A DNA stretch of 64,000 nucleotides from Azolla pinnata (Eukaryota > Streptophyta > Polypodiopsida > Salviniales > Salviniaceae). Within the stretch, counting starts at the first letter, position 1. The number at the start of each line of letters is the position of its first letter. The DNA lies in assembly GCA_037176905.1 (NCBI GenBank), contig JBBBWG010032529.1, positions 108,265-172,264 of the forward strand, given 5' to 3'. The notes beneath the pieces are model-generated. The model was not told the DNA's origin. It worked only from the letters and a program-made list of their open reading frames with translations, and ran no database searches. This document shows, piece after piece, positions 1 to 9,913 of this stretch. Made by a program: the position numbers and the translations under genes.

Positions 1-100
1 GACAAAATCATGAGAATCACGACATAGAAGCTCGACTAGTCTAACTACCGACAAAATCATGAGAATCACGACATAGAAGCTCAATTAATCTAACTATCGA
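1..100. repeat. 49-bp tandem repeat, about 2.2 copies
   Basis: Two near-identical 49-bp units start at 1 and 50 with GACAAAATCATGAGAATCAC. A third, degenerate start is seen near 99. The copies differ by a few substitutions in the last third. The array probably continues left of the window. It lies in the presumed first intron of the minus-strand P450 gene. Confidence 0.8.
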
Positions 101-104
101 TGAA

Positions 105-166
105 ATCGTCGTCGTCGTCGTCGTCATCATCATCATCATCATCTTCTTCTTCATCGTCATCATGGA
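105..166. repeat. TCG/TCA/TTC trinucleotide microsatellite
   Basis: A run of TCG units passes into TCA units and then TTC units. It also lies in the presumed P450 intron. No coding role is seen. Confidence 0.85.
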
Positions 167-291
167 TCGACGTAGTGGCTTAGCGAGCTGGATCAAGCCT
201 TATGGCTGATCATTATTATAATCGGAGTTAGGGCGGAATGACAGGCGGATTAATCGCGGGATTAACGAATAACGAATCGATGAATTCTTAC

Positions 292-616
292 CGTATTGCT
301 TGGTCCATGCATAATAGTGGGGCACGATCCGGGGAGCGATGTCGTGGGTGATGTCGGGCATTGGCGATCGGCACGCGTGGGCGCTCATCTCGGTGATCTC
401 GCGCAGGTTCCCACTAATGAAGGAACGGATGGGGATGCAGGCGATGCCCTGCGACTCGAACTTCCGCCGAATGCGGCGACGAGGCCAATCCAGCAAAATC
501 GCACCGTGTAGCAGCAAGATCCCAGCTAGCAGCGCAAGCGCTAACCACGCCAGATTCGCCCACAGGATCTGCTTAGCTCCATCGAATGTAGCAGAGCTCA
601 GGATCCGAAGCTCCAT
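292..616 (-). CDS. Cytochrome P450, CYP72-clan type, first exon only (cut by left edge)
   Basis: The exon begins with ATG at 616 and ends at 292 before a good donor (AATACG|GTAAGA), giving about 108 residues. Residues 17-42 are a single hydrophobic membrane anchor (AWLALALLAGILLLHGAILL). It is followed by basic residues and then the 'RRKFESQGI...SGNLREI...DITHDIAPR..PHYYAWTKQYG' pattern. That pattern is typical of the first exon of CYP72-clan enzymes (CYP709, CYP714, CYP735 and relatives), ER-bound monooxygenases acting on hormones and specialised metabolites. The heme-binding Cys and I-helix lie off the window, so subfamily and substrate cannot be set. The usual Pro-rich hinge is weak, but the GN-REI motif is clear. 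Start choice rests on the anchor following immediately. Confidence 0.8.
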
Positions 617-1377
617 CGGTATAACCTGCCTCTTGGATCGATCGATCGATCGATATAATAACCAGATCGATGCTCGGGCTAAAGCTCGTCGACAACGAAA
701 TCCTATAAGTCTTTCTTCGTCCCGTTAGAGTATCACAGGGTTTGATGGATTCTTAGTTAGGATCTCGACGAAGCAGGAAGCTTTAACTTGGGTCCTGGTA
801 AAATGGCCTTGGCAAAAGAAAGCCCAAATTATATGAACATTAGATGATTGTATTTGTAATTATCATTGCACTTGTGCAGATGAGTGGATATAGAAACGTT
901 ATTATACGTTTCGTCTCGAGAGAAGGCGTTAATATACCTTTCTTTCTTTCTTTCTTTCTTTTCTTGCACCTTACGGATTTTGGTCTTGTGCCCCACGGAA
1001 ACATCCTGCATTCCAGCCCAGAGATCTCTCTGACCATAACCCTGACGTTTTGACCAGGAATCGGTAAACTGAGCACACTCTGGGGAAAAGTCCGAAATCG
1101 CTTGCTCCCCTTGAGGACCAGGGATGTGGTTCCTTCGATGCCAGATGCCGCGATTCGAGCCATTCCCGATTTGATCAACATCTTCCACCGATCGACAACT
1201 GTAAAGTACTCTTTTCGATACAGGCCCGAAAGTTCCCTCGTCTTCTTCTGGCCTCACCTCTGACGTCCGTCTATTTGAACATCAGGCTCATCCGGTTCGG
1301 CTCTCTGTTTTTTTCCATGGTAAACATGGCCCAAATCCAGATCTTTGTGAGTCTTTCTTCGACACCGCGGAAGTTTC
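617..1377. other. Spacer upstream of the P450; no supported gene
   Basis: Holds the P450 5' flank with a short GATC run near 638-656 and a TTTC microsatellite at about 940-962. Overlapping minus-strand open frames at 840-1257 look vaguely coding but match nothing I can name, and no splice-consistent model could be built. Confidence 0.5.
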
Positions 1378-1615
1378 GCACACTCGACACTTGCTTCTTT
1401 CTTGATCCACAAGATAGAAGAGTGAAACGGCGGCAGATGATGCTCGAGAATATCCATGCAGAACATGGAGTTCGATGCAGAAGAGAAGATGCCCAAGAAT
1501 ATCAGAACATGGAGTTTTGATGCAAAAGAGCAGATAGATGCCCAAGAATGAAGACATGGAGCAGATGTTGCATCAGTTGTGCAGACCCATCTCTCCCTCC
1601 CTCCCCAGAGGGATT
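1378..1615. repeat. First copy of a duplicated flank with minisatellite units
   Basis: The segment starts with an ACTTGCTTCTTTCTTGATCC stretch that recurs in diverged form near 1880. It carries two or three units of the 46-bp minisatellite (core ATGCCCAAGAATGAAGACAT). It ends in a module (GCAGATGTTGCATCAG then a C/T-rich run) matching the sequence around the PPR start at 2600-2630. It looks like a partial duplicate of the PPR 5' flank. Confidence 0.7.
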
Positions 1616-1870
1616 ATTCATAAACACGTACATGAAACTTTGTATAGTGTACATATCGGCGCATGATGTCGCGGTTGAAGCTCGTTGACAACGATAGACT
1701 CAGAAAAACAAGAATATGACAAGAAAAAAACTAGATAACAATAAAAAGATAATATATGTGTATGATTATAAGATGTTAATGTACAAGAGTGTCGAGGATC
1801 GGCGTTACACATGAATGGTTCAATATTTAAGCTTTATGGCTCTTCTTCCGAAATTCCCACATTCCTCAGG
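1616..1870. other. Unique AT-rich spacer between the two repeat blocks
   Basis: Low-GC sequence between the two minisatellite blocks. I see no gene, splice-consistent frame or named motif in it. Confidence 0.5.
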
Positions 1871-2450
1871 TGTGAAACACTTTGCTCAACACTTGTTCTT
1901 TGTTGATCCACAAAGATTGAAGAGTTAATTTGGGCAGTTTTTTACTGCACAATATCATGTACCCAAGAGTGAAGAAGACATGGAGTTTTGATGCACAAAT
2001 GCCCAAGAGTAAAAGACATGGGAGTTTGATGCAGAAGAGCAGATAGGTGCCCAAGAATGAAGGCATGGAGCAGATGATGCAGAAGATCATGTACCCAAGA
2101 GTGAAGAAGACATGGAGTGTTGATGCAGAAGAGCAAGATGCCCAAGAGTGAAGACATGGGAGTTTTTTATTACACAAGATCATGTACCCAAGAGTGAAGA
2201 AGACATGGAGTTTTGATGCAGAAGAGCAGATAGATGCCCAAGAGTAAAGACATGGGAGTTTGATGCAGAAGAGCAGATAGATGCCCAAGAATGAAGACAT
2301 GGAGCAGATGATGCAGAAGAGCAGATAGATGCCCAAGAGTGAAGACATGGAGTTTTGAGGCAGAAGAGTAGATGCCCAAGACTGAGGACATGGGAGTTTG
2401 ATGCAGAAGAGCAGCTAGATGCCCAAGAGTGAAGACATGGAGCAGATGAT
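1871..2450. repeat. Minisatellite, 43-48-bp units, about 11-12 copies
   Basis: The consensus unit begins GATGCAGAAGAGCAGATAGA and continues TGCCCAAGAGTGAAGACATG. Units end alternately in GAGTTTT or AGCAGAT, so there are at least two unit types. A third type carries ATCATGTACCCAAGAGTGAA. Length changes break any reading frame, so the open frames over it are incidental. Confidence 0.9.
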
Positions 2451-2612
2451 GCCTCAGTTGTGGCTATGGATTATGAAAGAAGCATACACAATCATCAAGA
2501 CATGGAGTCGATGCACAAGAGCAGATGGTGCCTCAGTTGTGGCTATGGATTATGAAAGAAGCATACACAATCATCAAGACATGGAGTTGATGCACAAGAG
2601 CAGATGATGCCT
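2451..2612 (+). repeat. 79-bp tandem duplication overlapping the PPR start codon
   Basis: GCCTCAGTTGTGGCTATGGA recurs at 2451 and 2530 with nearly perfect 79-bp spacing. A third partial start (GCCTCA) follows at 2609. The PPR initiator ATG at 2604 lies in the repeated ATGATGCCTCA motif. Confidence 0.92.
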
Positions 2613-4349
2613 CATTCCTTCCTCCCCACAAGAGGGGAACCACCAACAGTGACCATCCAGATGATCAGCACTCCTGGAAAATGGAAGAAGGATTTTGAGA
2701 TTGTTGAATTGCTCAAGCTTTGTGCTCACAAGAGAGATGCATCCCGTGGCATCAGATTGCACTCCGAGATCCTCCAAAGAGGATTGCTTCAGAAGAACCG
2801 GCGCATCGCCAGCAGTCTGATCAATATGTACGCGAAATGTGGTCTCCTTGTTCGAGCTCGAAAGGCTCTCGAAAGTCTTCGAGCTAGGGATGTGTTCTCT
2901 TGGTCTGCACTCATTTCAGGATATGCTCAACATGGACATGGCCTCGATGCGCTCCATTGCTTCGCGCGGATGAAGATGGAAGGTTTTGCTCCGAATGCAG
3001 TCACTTTCATTAGCATCTTGAAAGCGTGTGGGAGCATAGGCGACCTAAAGAACGGAGAAGAAATATGTCGTGAGATTATGAGTCAGGATCTCCTGGCCAA
3101 AGATGTGGTGCTTGGCACAGCTCTGGTTGATATGTATGCAAAATGTGGTCAGCTTTCAAAGGCTCGAATAGTGCTAGAACAACTTCCAGTTAGAAACACT
3201 GCCTCGTGGAATGCATTGATCGCTGCGTATTCCCGGCATGATGATCAAGGGCGAGAGGCACTGCATTGTCTACAACTCATGCAAACAGAAGGTCTCTCTT
3301 CGAATGAAGCTACGTTCGCTTGCATCCTCAAGGCTTGTGGTAACGCAAACGCCCTAAGTAAGGGTCTAGAAATTCACAATGAGATCATTAACAGAGGGTG
3401 GTGGAAGAATACCGTGCTCGGAAATGCTCTGGTGTTCATGTATGTGAAATGTGGTATGCTTGTCAAAGCACGGGCAGTGCTCGAAGATCTCCCCCTCCGA
3501 AATGTGATTTCATGGTCAGCCATAATAGCAGGTTATGCCCAATATGGACAAAACCATGAAGCACTCCTATGCTACGAACATATGCTAAGCGAAGGCATCT
3601 CCCCTAATAACGTCACCTTTATTTGCATTTTGAAGGCCATCGCTGGCACTGGAGCTATGGACAAGGGCAAGAAGATTCACAGTCACATTATCGTTAATGG
3701 CTTGCTCGACAACAGTATTGCTCTAGGCAATGCCTTAGTGGACATGTATGCGAAATGTGGTGCGCTTTCCGTAGCAACTAATGTCCTTGAAGAGCTCGAG
3801 GATCGAAACATAGTCTCTTGGAATGCATTGATTTCAGGATATGCGCAGCAGCGACGAGCCAATGAAGCATTAAGTTGCCTTTCACTTATGCAGAAGGAGG
3901 GTCTTTCCCCGAACGAGATCACGTTTCTTTGTGTGCTCAATGCATGTGCTCACTCCAAGAAAATGGATGAGGTGCAGACATGTTATGAAAACATGAGCAA
4001 AGAGTATGGAATAAAACCAATGCCAGAACACGATACTTGCATGGTGGTGATGCTTGGATGTTCTGGCCTCTTTGATAAGGCAATAACCGTGATTACCACT
4101 ACGTGCACTTCCAAAGAAGATCCTTCGGTTTGGCTGGCACTGTTAGCCACTTGTAGAAAGTGGTTGAATGTGAAGATTGCTGAAGTAGCATTTGATCAAG
4201 TCATACAACTAGATCATGATTTTACGCAAGCTTACGTACTAATGTCTAATACGTATGCAGCTGTCGGAATGCAAGAGGCTGCTAAGAGGATTAAAGACTT
4301 GCAGGCAATGTCAAAGAAGTTTAGGTCGGGTTCTCATCCAAACGATTAA
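2604..4349 (+). CDS. PLS-class pentatricopeptide repeat protein with E-type tail, no DYW
   Basis: A 581-aa intronless gene. Four 'SW-ALI-GYAQ' motifs fall at about residues 94, 196, 298 and 400. That is an exact 102-residue period, i.e. four P-L-S triplets, each with an 'NALVDMYAKCG'-type L motif. After residue 465 comes an E-like tail (EHDTCMVVMLGCSGLFDKA ... SVWLALLATCR ... YVLMSNTYAAVGMQEAA). The protein ends without a DYW deaminase. Family members bind organellar RNA; E-class proteins usually recruit a deaminase in trans for C-to-U editing. The first 30 residues are not a clear transit peptide, and the start lies in a tandem repeat, so the true N-terminus is uncertain. Lack of introns is normal for the family. 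Repeat phrasing resembles fern PPR proteins. Confidence 0.93.
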   Translation: MMPHSFLPTRGEPPTVTIQMISTPGKWKKDFEIVELLKLCAHKRDASRGIRLHSEILQRGLLQKNRRIASSLINMYAKCGLLVRARKALESLRARDVFSWSALISGYAQHGHGLDALHCFARMKMEGFAPNAVTFISILKACGSIGDLKNGEEICREIMSQDLLAKDVVLGTALVDMYAKCGQLSKARIVLEQLPVRNTASWNALIAAYSRHDDQGREALHCLQLMQTEGLSSNEATFACILKACGNANALSKGLEIHNEIINRGWWKNTVLGNALVFMYVKCGMLVKARAVLEDLPLRNVISWSAIIAGYAQYGQNHEALLCYEHMLSEGISPNNVTFICILKAIAGTGAMDKGKKIHSHIIVNGLLDNSIALGNALVDMYAKCGALSVATNVLEELEDRNIVSWNALISGYAQQRRANEALSCLSLMQKEGLSPNEITFLCVLNACAHSKKMDEVQTCYENMSKEYGIKPMPEHDTCMVVMLGCSGLFDKAITVITTTCTSKEDPSVWLALLATCRKWLNVKIAEVAFDQVIQLDHDFTQAYVLMSNTYAAVGMQEAAKRIKDLQAMSKKFRSGSHPND

Positions 4350-4946
4350 ATTGACTTTCCTGGGATTACTTGTAAACATGTTGTAACCATAACAAATTGG
4401 AAGAGGGAATGAAATCCCTGTTTGTATACATCAATACATTCTTTGACAGTGTATATTGGATATAGCGGTCTTATGCTATACCCAATCTACATTCTCTGAA
4501 ATTTTTCACAATGTATTTTTTGCAAGTTGAAACAATTTTCTTGCATTCTCTGAGATGGATATAAGCAGTCAATAGTATTATTATTTGCAAGCAAGTATTG
4601 TATATATCATAGCTAACCGATCAATCTGATACAGATATTTACCCTTCAGAGTACTCCGCCATCATGTCAATAACAAATACTTTATCATTAAATTGCTTTA
4701 CAGATCAAACTGAGAACAGGTTATAAAGATGAAAAATTCAATATATGCTGTACACCTGAAATAGCTCAAATGTCAGACTGCCTATACATGATACACATCG
4801 AAATGTGTTTGAGAACCATGATATCTTATTTTATGAATTACAATGCTATGGAACACAAGTCGACTGCATTCATCAATTTTGGCTTTTGAATGATTGTTAC
4901 TGTGTGGCAAACCAACTCTTTTGAGCCAGCATATGGGGAGAGTCAG
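4350..4946. other. Convergent 3' spacer between PPR and methyltransferase genes
   Basis: AT-rich sequence expected to hold the 3' UTRs of both convergent genes. I see no gene, repeat or named motif in it. Confidence 0.6.
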
Positions 4947-7900
4947 TTAGTTTGGAAGCTTTCTTGAGAAAACAACATACATTGGATCTGTTCTCCCAGG
5001 ATTTGGGGAGATATCAAGTGCCTACAAACCAAAACACATCAGGAAAAACATGTCAATATCCACTAAATGAAAGCATGGGCTTATGATCTTATGGAAGTAA
5101 ATACATTAAGATTGGTTACTAAAGCATTTCATGTGATTGAAATGGCCATTAGAGACATGCCTGAGGTGGTTCAAAGCCTCCGGCATAGTGGAAGTAAGAG
5201 CCGACAATATACACATGATCAACGTCGCCAGTACCAGTCCATATTGAAATGGCTTTGGTCCAGAAGCAACGATTCGAAAAGCTGCAAATTACCACAGCAC
5301 ATGAACAAATCAACACAACATATCGATGCAACTGGGAAGTAGGACATCTTTCAGTTGCTAACCTCATAGCAGCAAGTCCACCTGGCTTAAGCACTCTCCT
5401 CATCTCCTTAAAAACTTCCAAAGGCTTCGCTAGGTAATCAACACTTACCTACACGCCAGATTACATAAATCTCTGAATTGAAACCTAAAAATTATATTTG
5501 GAATATCATACATGTATGTACATATGGGAGGAACTCCATAATGACCAATATATTATATCTCACATTTATGGAAAACAGAGATGCAAATATTTCCTCTGAT
5601 CACAGTGAATTTTCAAGCAAATTCACACAATAATATGCATCGTTGCTTTCAACTCAAAAACGGTTTGACAACAACAGATTAAAAAAGCGGTAGTTGGCCC
5701 TGTAACTTAATGAAAAGTGATAGTTGGAGAATGAACTCACAGCATTAGTGATGATATCAAATGAATTATCTTCATATGGCAGAATGGTGTTCACGTTGAG
5801 ATCTTGAACCACATACTCAGTCAACACCTGCACAGAACTGAATAACTGAGGCTTGCATACATAATATTCTGTGAATGAGACATATATCCACAGACTAATG
5901 ATGTCACTTACTGGATTTCGTTTCAGCTCATCTTCATTAAGACCCATCCCGGCAATTCTTTCCTGTTTGTAGCCTTTAGGATAATGGCTGATCTGAAATT
6001 GATCACACGAAGCATAAATTAATAATGCTTGAACTCATATGGCAGTACTGCTTACATGAAGCAACGTAGCTACAGAGAAATCAGACCATAATAATGTTAC
6101 GTCTTTACATGCTCATTATATCATGTGCAAAATTGCTACATGTCAATCACATTGGCATAAAGAGACATGTAATAGGAAAGGTTTGGCCAGGGATTATGCA
6201 TCAGATGGTATATCAGTTGTGCATGTAAGGATGAAAAGCCTACCCAACTGCTGCACATGTCGAGCAATGCTACACCAGGAGTGTTACTAGGGGGGAAAAC
6301 CGAATCGTAATATTTTGTTAGAGCTCGGATGGCAGGATCATCAATGTGAGTAACAAACCGAGGAGAACCATAGAATATTGTATCTGGTGACCTGCAAGAG
6401 AAAATAGTTTGATGAGAAAAGCATCAACACGACCTTGAGGTTTGTAATTCCCCTATCATAATGTATGCACACTCCTCGAAAATATTTCTGCCACTCTCTA
6501 CCTGTAGTAGCTATTCTGGCTCAGGTTCATACTTGAGAATCATATTAAACGCACGCACTTAGTTATTTCTACCTGTTGTGGCTAGGTTATAAAAGAAGCA
6601 ATTTCTTGTTGCATCTGCATTAAAATTGCATGAGTTTATTATTGGGATACCAGTATAATTGGATGCCAATTTGAACTATCGTTCTATTTTCAATTGGACA
6701 TATATTGGAAAATGTCCACATAGGATCTAGTAGTTGCATTTACCGTTCTTATAATTGGTTAATTTAACAATAAATTTGTTCAGTAATGTCAATGTCGGCT
6801 GTTTGGTCAAATGTTATATAAAAACACCACCATCATCTTGACATGTAAGTTACTATTACAGAAGAAGGAAAGAAACAAAGTGCTACATACTCATCGAAAC
6901 GTCGAAAATCCTCTTCCTTGAAAGGAAATCTCTCTGGCCACTCAACATTCTTCAAAATCTGAAAGTCAATGGAAACATTTTATTGGTGTATTCGATCACA
7001 TGTAACAATTTCTTCTCTATCATCTTGCCCTAGACCCTAGAATGGAAAATATGAAGGTACTCGAGAGTAAATCAAGCTGGCCCAGGAAGAGTCCCAAGTA
7101 GACAGTTTCTATGGGGGTAAATTAAAAAGCGAAAGTAATTTTTTTCTGTTATCGGCATAAACCTTAGAGACCAATCCTACGGTTACGCCTATAGCTAATT
7201 TAAATTGTTTACTGAAATGATAAGTCAAAAAAACCCACTACTATCCTAGGACTTGGAACAAAGCCGCAAGGATCTCGACACATCGGAACAAATTTTTGGT
7301 CTGGGAGTGCTTTGGCCGCATAGTAGAAACCTACTCGTATCCACAAAATCACAAATTTGTATATTTAAACGCATGCACTAGGCGTCACGGAGGATTGCAT
7401 ATGTGCAATAGTCAAGGAAGATTGTATCGATAGCATCTGCTTAGATTGCCCTCTCATTTCATTCATCGAATACACAAAGGTGTCTGCAAAAAAGTAAAGA
7501 AAAACAAAAGTTCTGGTTGGGATATAAATGCGTGGAAGGTGCGGGTCGGAGGTGTTTACAGAATTTTATATCCCAGACCCGCACCTTCCACGCATGGCAA
7601 TCTGCTCCGCCTCGGAGGTGTTGGCATACAGAATTGCATACAGAATTGCATACAGAATTTATATACAGAATACAGACATAGCACAGTATATACAGACAGA
7701 ATACATCGGATACAGACCCGCACCTGCTCCGCCTCGGAGGTGTTGGCCCGTGCGGACGCATGGCAGCTTCCCGCCATGGTGAAGAGAAGGGCGCCCAGCA
7801 AGCTCCGGCGCGGGGAGATGGGGCGACGATTGGTCCAGATCTTCTTCAGGTTGGAAGCTGGGGGGAGGAGGCCAGAAGCGGCAGGAGGAGGAGGAAAAGA

Positions 7901-8005
7901 ACGACAGCAAGGGAAGCGCAGATGAGGAAGAAGACGGCCCCGACGATGCTGATGATCGTGGCGATGGAGGTGGTGAAGATAAGGCTGCAGCAGAGCCATG
8001 GCCAT
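4947..8005 (-). CDS. Plastid/thylakoid-lumen type SAM-dependent methyltransferase (type 11 fold), 8 exons
   Basis: Exons on the minus strand: 8005-7724, 6958-6891, 6391-6244, 5992-5912, 5827-5741, 5448-5363, 5281-5161 and 5021-4947. They total 948 nt, 315 aa, and all phases close. Exon 1 gives a basic transit region, then RRPISPRRSLLGALLFTMAG and an AxA-like end (CHASARA). This is a twin-arginine, two-part signal suggesting the thylakoid lumen. The mature part reads VEWPERFPFKEEDF, FYGSPRFVTHIDDPAI and ALLDMCSSW (motif I position, lacking the usual Gly-rich GxG), then VQDLNVN, FDIITNAVSVDYLAKPLEVF, RVLKPGGLA and FHYAGGFEPPQALDISPNPG. This is an uncharacterised plant family with a type-11 methyltransferase fold; I know of no established substrate. 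The start at 8005 (MAMALLQP) fits a transit peptide better than the upstream ATGs. Intron 7 uses a GC donor. Confidence 0.88.
7530..7593. repeat. 18-bp perfect inverted repeat (hairpin) in methyltransferase intron 1
   Basis: GCGTGGAAGGTGCGGGTC at 7530-7547 is exactly complementary to 7576-7593, with a 28-nt loop. GGGATATAAA also flanks the left arm and recurs inverted just left of the right arm, so the duplicated block is larger than the perfect core. Confidence 0.9.
7602..7747. repeat. 24-bp direct repeat of the exon 1 end plus CATACAGAATTG units
   Basis: The last 24 coding bases of methyltransferase exon 1 (7724-7747) recur exactly at 7602-7625 inside intron 1. Between them, about three copies of CATACAGAATTG occur at 7625-7662. 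The intronic copy lacks the splice donor. Confidence 0.9.
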
Positions 8006-8187
8006 GTCTCTGCAGCATTGGCAGGGAAGCAGAACACGAGGCTGGAAAGCCCCCCCCGACTCTGAGTTTCGGGAAATTGCAGGAATACCCCTGGCCATGG
8101 TTTCCTGAAGTCTGTTTGTACAAGCAAAAACCATTCATTGCATACAGTATTTATATACAGATAGATGTATATACTGTGCTATGTCTG
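7673..8187. repeat. 22-bp inverted repeat enclosing methyltransferase exon 1
   Basis: CAGACATAGCACAGTATATA (7673 on) is the reverse complement of 8166-8187, exact over 22 bp. Diverged arms rich in ATACAG/TATATAC extend outward. The pair encloses all of exon 1 (7724-8005). Confidence 0.88.
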
Positions 8188-9396
8188 CTGATTCTGTCTG
8201 TATTCGTTCTGTGCTTTGCGCATACGCGTACGTTCGTGTTCGCCCGTATGCATCGCGCGATTATACGGCATACGTATGTATGCGTGCTTTACGTGCGTAC
8301 GCGCACGCATCCGTGATATGAACCTGTATCGGATGCATGCGTATGTGAAGAAGTTCCGGGATCTTTGCTAGCATTTTGCTGGTCATGGTCTCGGAGCTCA
8401 TCGAGCAAGCGACCGACTCGGAAGATAGGCATAGGACGAGGAGGAGCCGATCTGAGAACGAGGAGAAGAAAACGAGCCATTCGTTGCTCGGAGGCTTGCG
8501 AGTACGCAACCTGCCTGAAGGCCTTCGTCGTACCGGAATGGTTCGATATTACAGACACGCAAGCACTTACGTTCATCGATGCGACGGTATCGCACGATTG
8601 TTACGCGGTGGCTCTAATGGCTTGCGATAGCGACGAAGTATTTACAATTCAGTCTGGTGCGACAAAAATTTTACAATACTCCACCGAATAAAATAAGATG
8701 GTTTAGTTGTCTGTGGAGGTCGCAGGCTCAAAGCATCGGCATACTTTATTCTCTGATTGCAAGTGGAGGGCTCAAAAGACATAAACATGATTAAATCTTC
8801 AATCCTAAACCCTAATCTGTAACCTTAAATCTCTTATGTTCCTTACCCTAATCCTCTTACATTCGAAGCCTCAATCTCATTAATATCCGAACCCTAAACT
8901 TCATATATTTGAACCCCCTGATCTCTCTCACATCTAAACTTCGTATATGTGAGCCCCCGATCTCTCTCATATCTGAGCTCTAAATCTCTCCAAATCCAAA
9001 ACCCGAAACCCCCCTCAAATCACTCTCCGATCCAGACTCTAGCACTCTCTCTCTCTCTATCTATCTCTCCGAACGCTCACGCGTTCTTCTGATCCAGGGA
9101 AACACCGATCCGAACAACCGATACATCGACTTTAATGATCTTCTTTCTCCTTACGAAAAACTCTCATCAGACGCGCACACATAAGCTCCTGCGATCTCAT
9201 CGCAGCTTGCGATACAACACGAATCTCCGAATCCAGAACCCCAGCAGTTTCACCCCAAAAAAATACACATAAAATTTTCTTTTTTCATGTTTTTCTTCCT
9301 TGGGAGGGGAGTATTCAAAGGAATTGGACGGTTTCACACGTGACCTGCCCAAAAAGAGAGAAGAGAGAAGTAGGCAAAACAGAAGAAAAACGAAAG
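8006..9396. other. Divergent spacer between methyltransferase and CDC20
   Basis: Contains a GTACG/GCGTAC-rich alternating stretch (about 8215-8330), then a degenerate series of CCCTAA-like and CTCTCATATC-like phrases (8800-9010). Telo-boxes lie at 8807-8815 (AAACCCTAA) and 8890-8898 (AACCCTAAA). Telo-boxes are common in promoters of dividing-cell genes. A short open frame at 8365-8691 has no recognisable domain. Confidence 0.5.
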
Positions 9397-9457
9397 TGAC
9401 CGTTGCATGGAATTAGGGCACAAAAACTGTGTTCTTCTTTTTCTTTGCATATAAAAA
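9397..9457 (+). promoter_or_regulatory. Putative CDC20 core promoter: MSA-like element and TATA box
   Basis: TGACCGTTGCA at 9397-9407 is, on the other strand, TGCAACGGTCA. It matches the mitosis-specific activator consensus YCYAACGGYYA at 10 of 11 positions. TATAAAAA lies at 9450-9457, about 45 bp downstream. MSA elements bind MYB3R factors and drive G2/M genes, of which CDC20 is a known class in plants. The match fits the downstream gene. Transcription start is inferred near 9480. Confidence 0.65.
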
Positions 9458-9693
9458 CCTTCGACCTTGGCCATGGCGATGGCGTCTCTCTCTCTCTCTC
9501 CCGCTTTGATTTGCTCTCCACTGCAGTGCATCAACAAGACTTAGTCCCCTCTTCCCTTCCTTTCGTGCTCGCTGCTGCTGCTGAAGCGCGCGCTCTCTTG
9601 GCAAGAAAAACAGAAGCAAACGTTGATCCATCCGTCAATCATTCGCGGCTTTTGCGACATATTTATTCCCTGTGTGCAATTTTTACGTACTAA

Positions 9694-9898
9694 CCCCCCC
9701 CCCCCCCCATCGCCTTCCTCCTCCCGCGGTTGGGAGGAACTGTAGATCTGTAGCTTTCTGTTTGCTGCTGCTGTTGTTGTTGTATCTGTTGTTGTTGTTG
9801 CTGTTGTATTTGTTGGATTTGTTGCATTTGTTGTTGTTGTTGTTGTATTTGTTGGATTTGTTGCATTTGTTGTTGTTGTTGTATTTGTTGTTGTTTGT
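9694..9898 (+). repeat. C15 run and TTG-rich microsatellite in the CDC20 5' leader
   Basis: A run of 15 C lies at 9694-9708. It is followed at about 9766-9896 by TTG/CTG/TTTG units with a higher-order repeat (TTGTATTTGTTGGATTTGTT twice). Both should be in the 5' UTR of CDC20, just before the start at 9914. Confidence 0.85.
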
Positions 9899-9913
9899 AT
9901 CTTTTTCTGAGCC

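Noticed and set aside
829-1257. Overlapping minus-strand open frames that look partly coding (e.g. SGMARIAASGIEGTTSLVLK)
   Set aside because: Neither frame matches a family I know, no splice-consistent exon set could be made, and a decayed P450 exon could not be shown.
8365-8691. 108-codon plus-strand open frame
   Set aside because: No domain, shadowed by other frames of similar length, and no leader or splice support.
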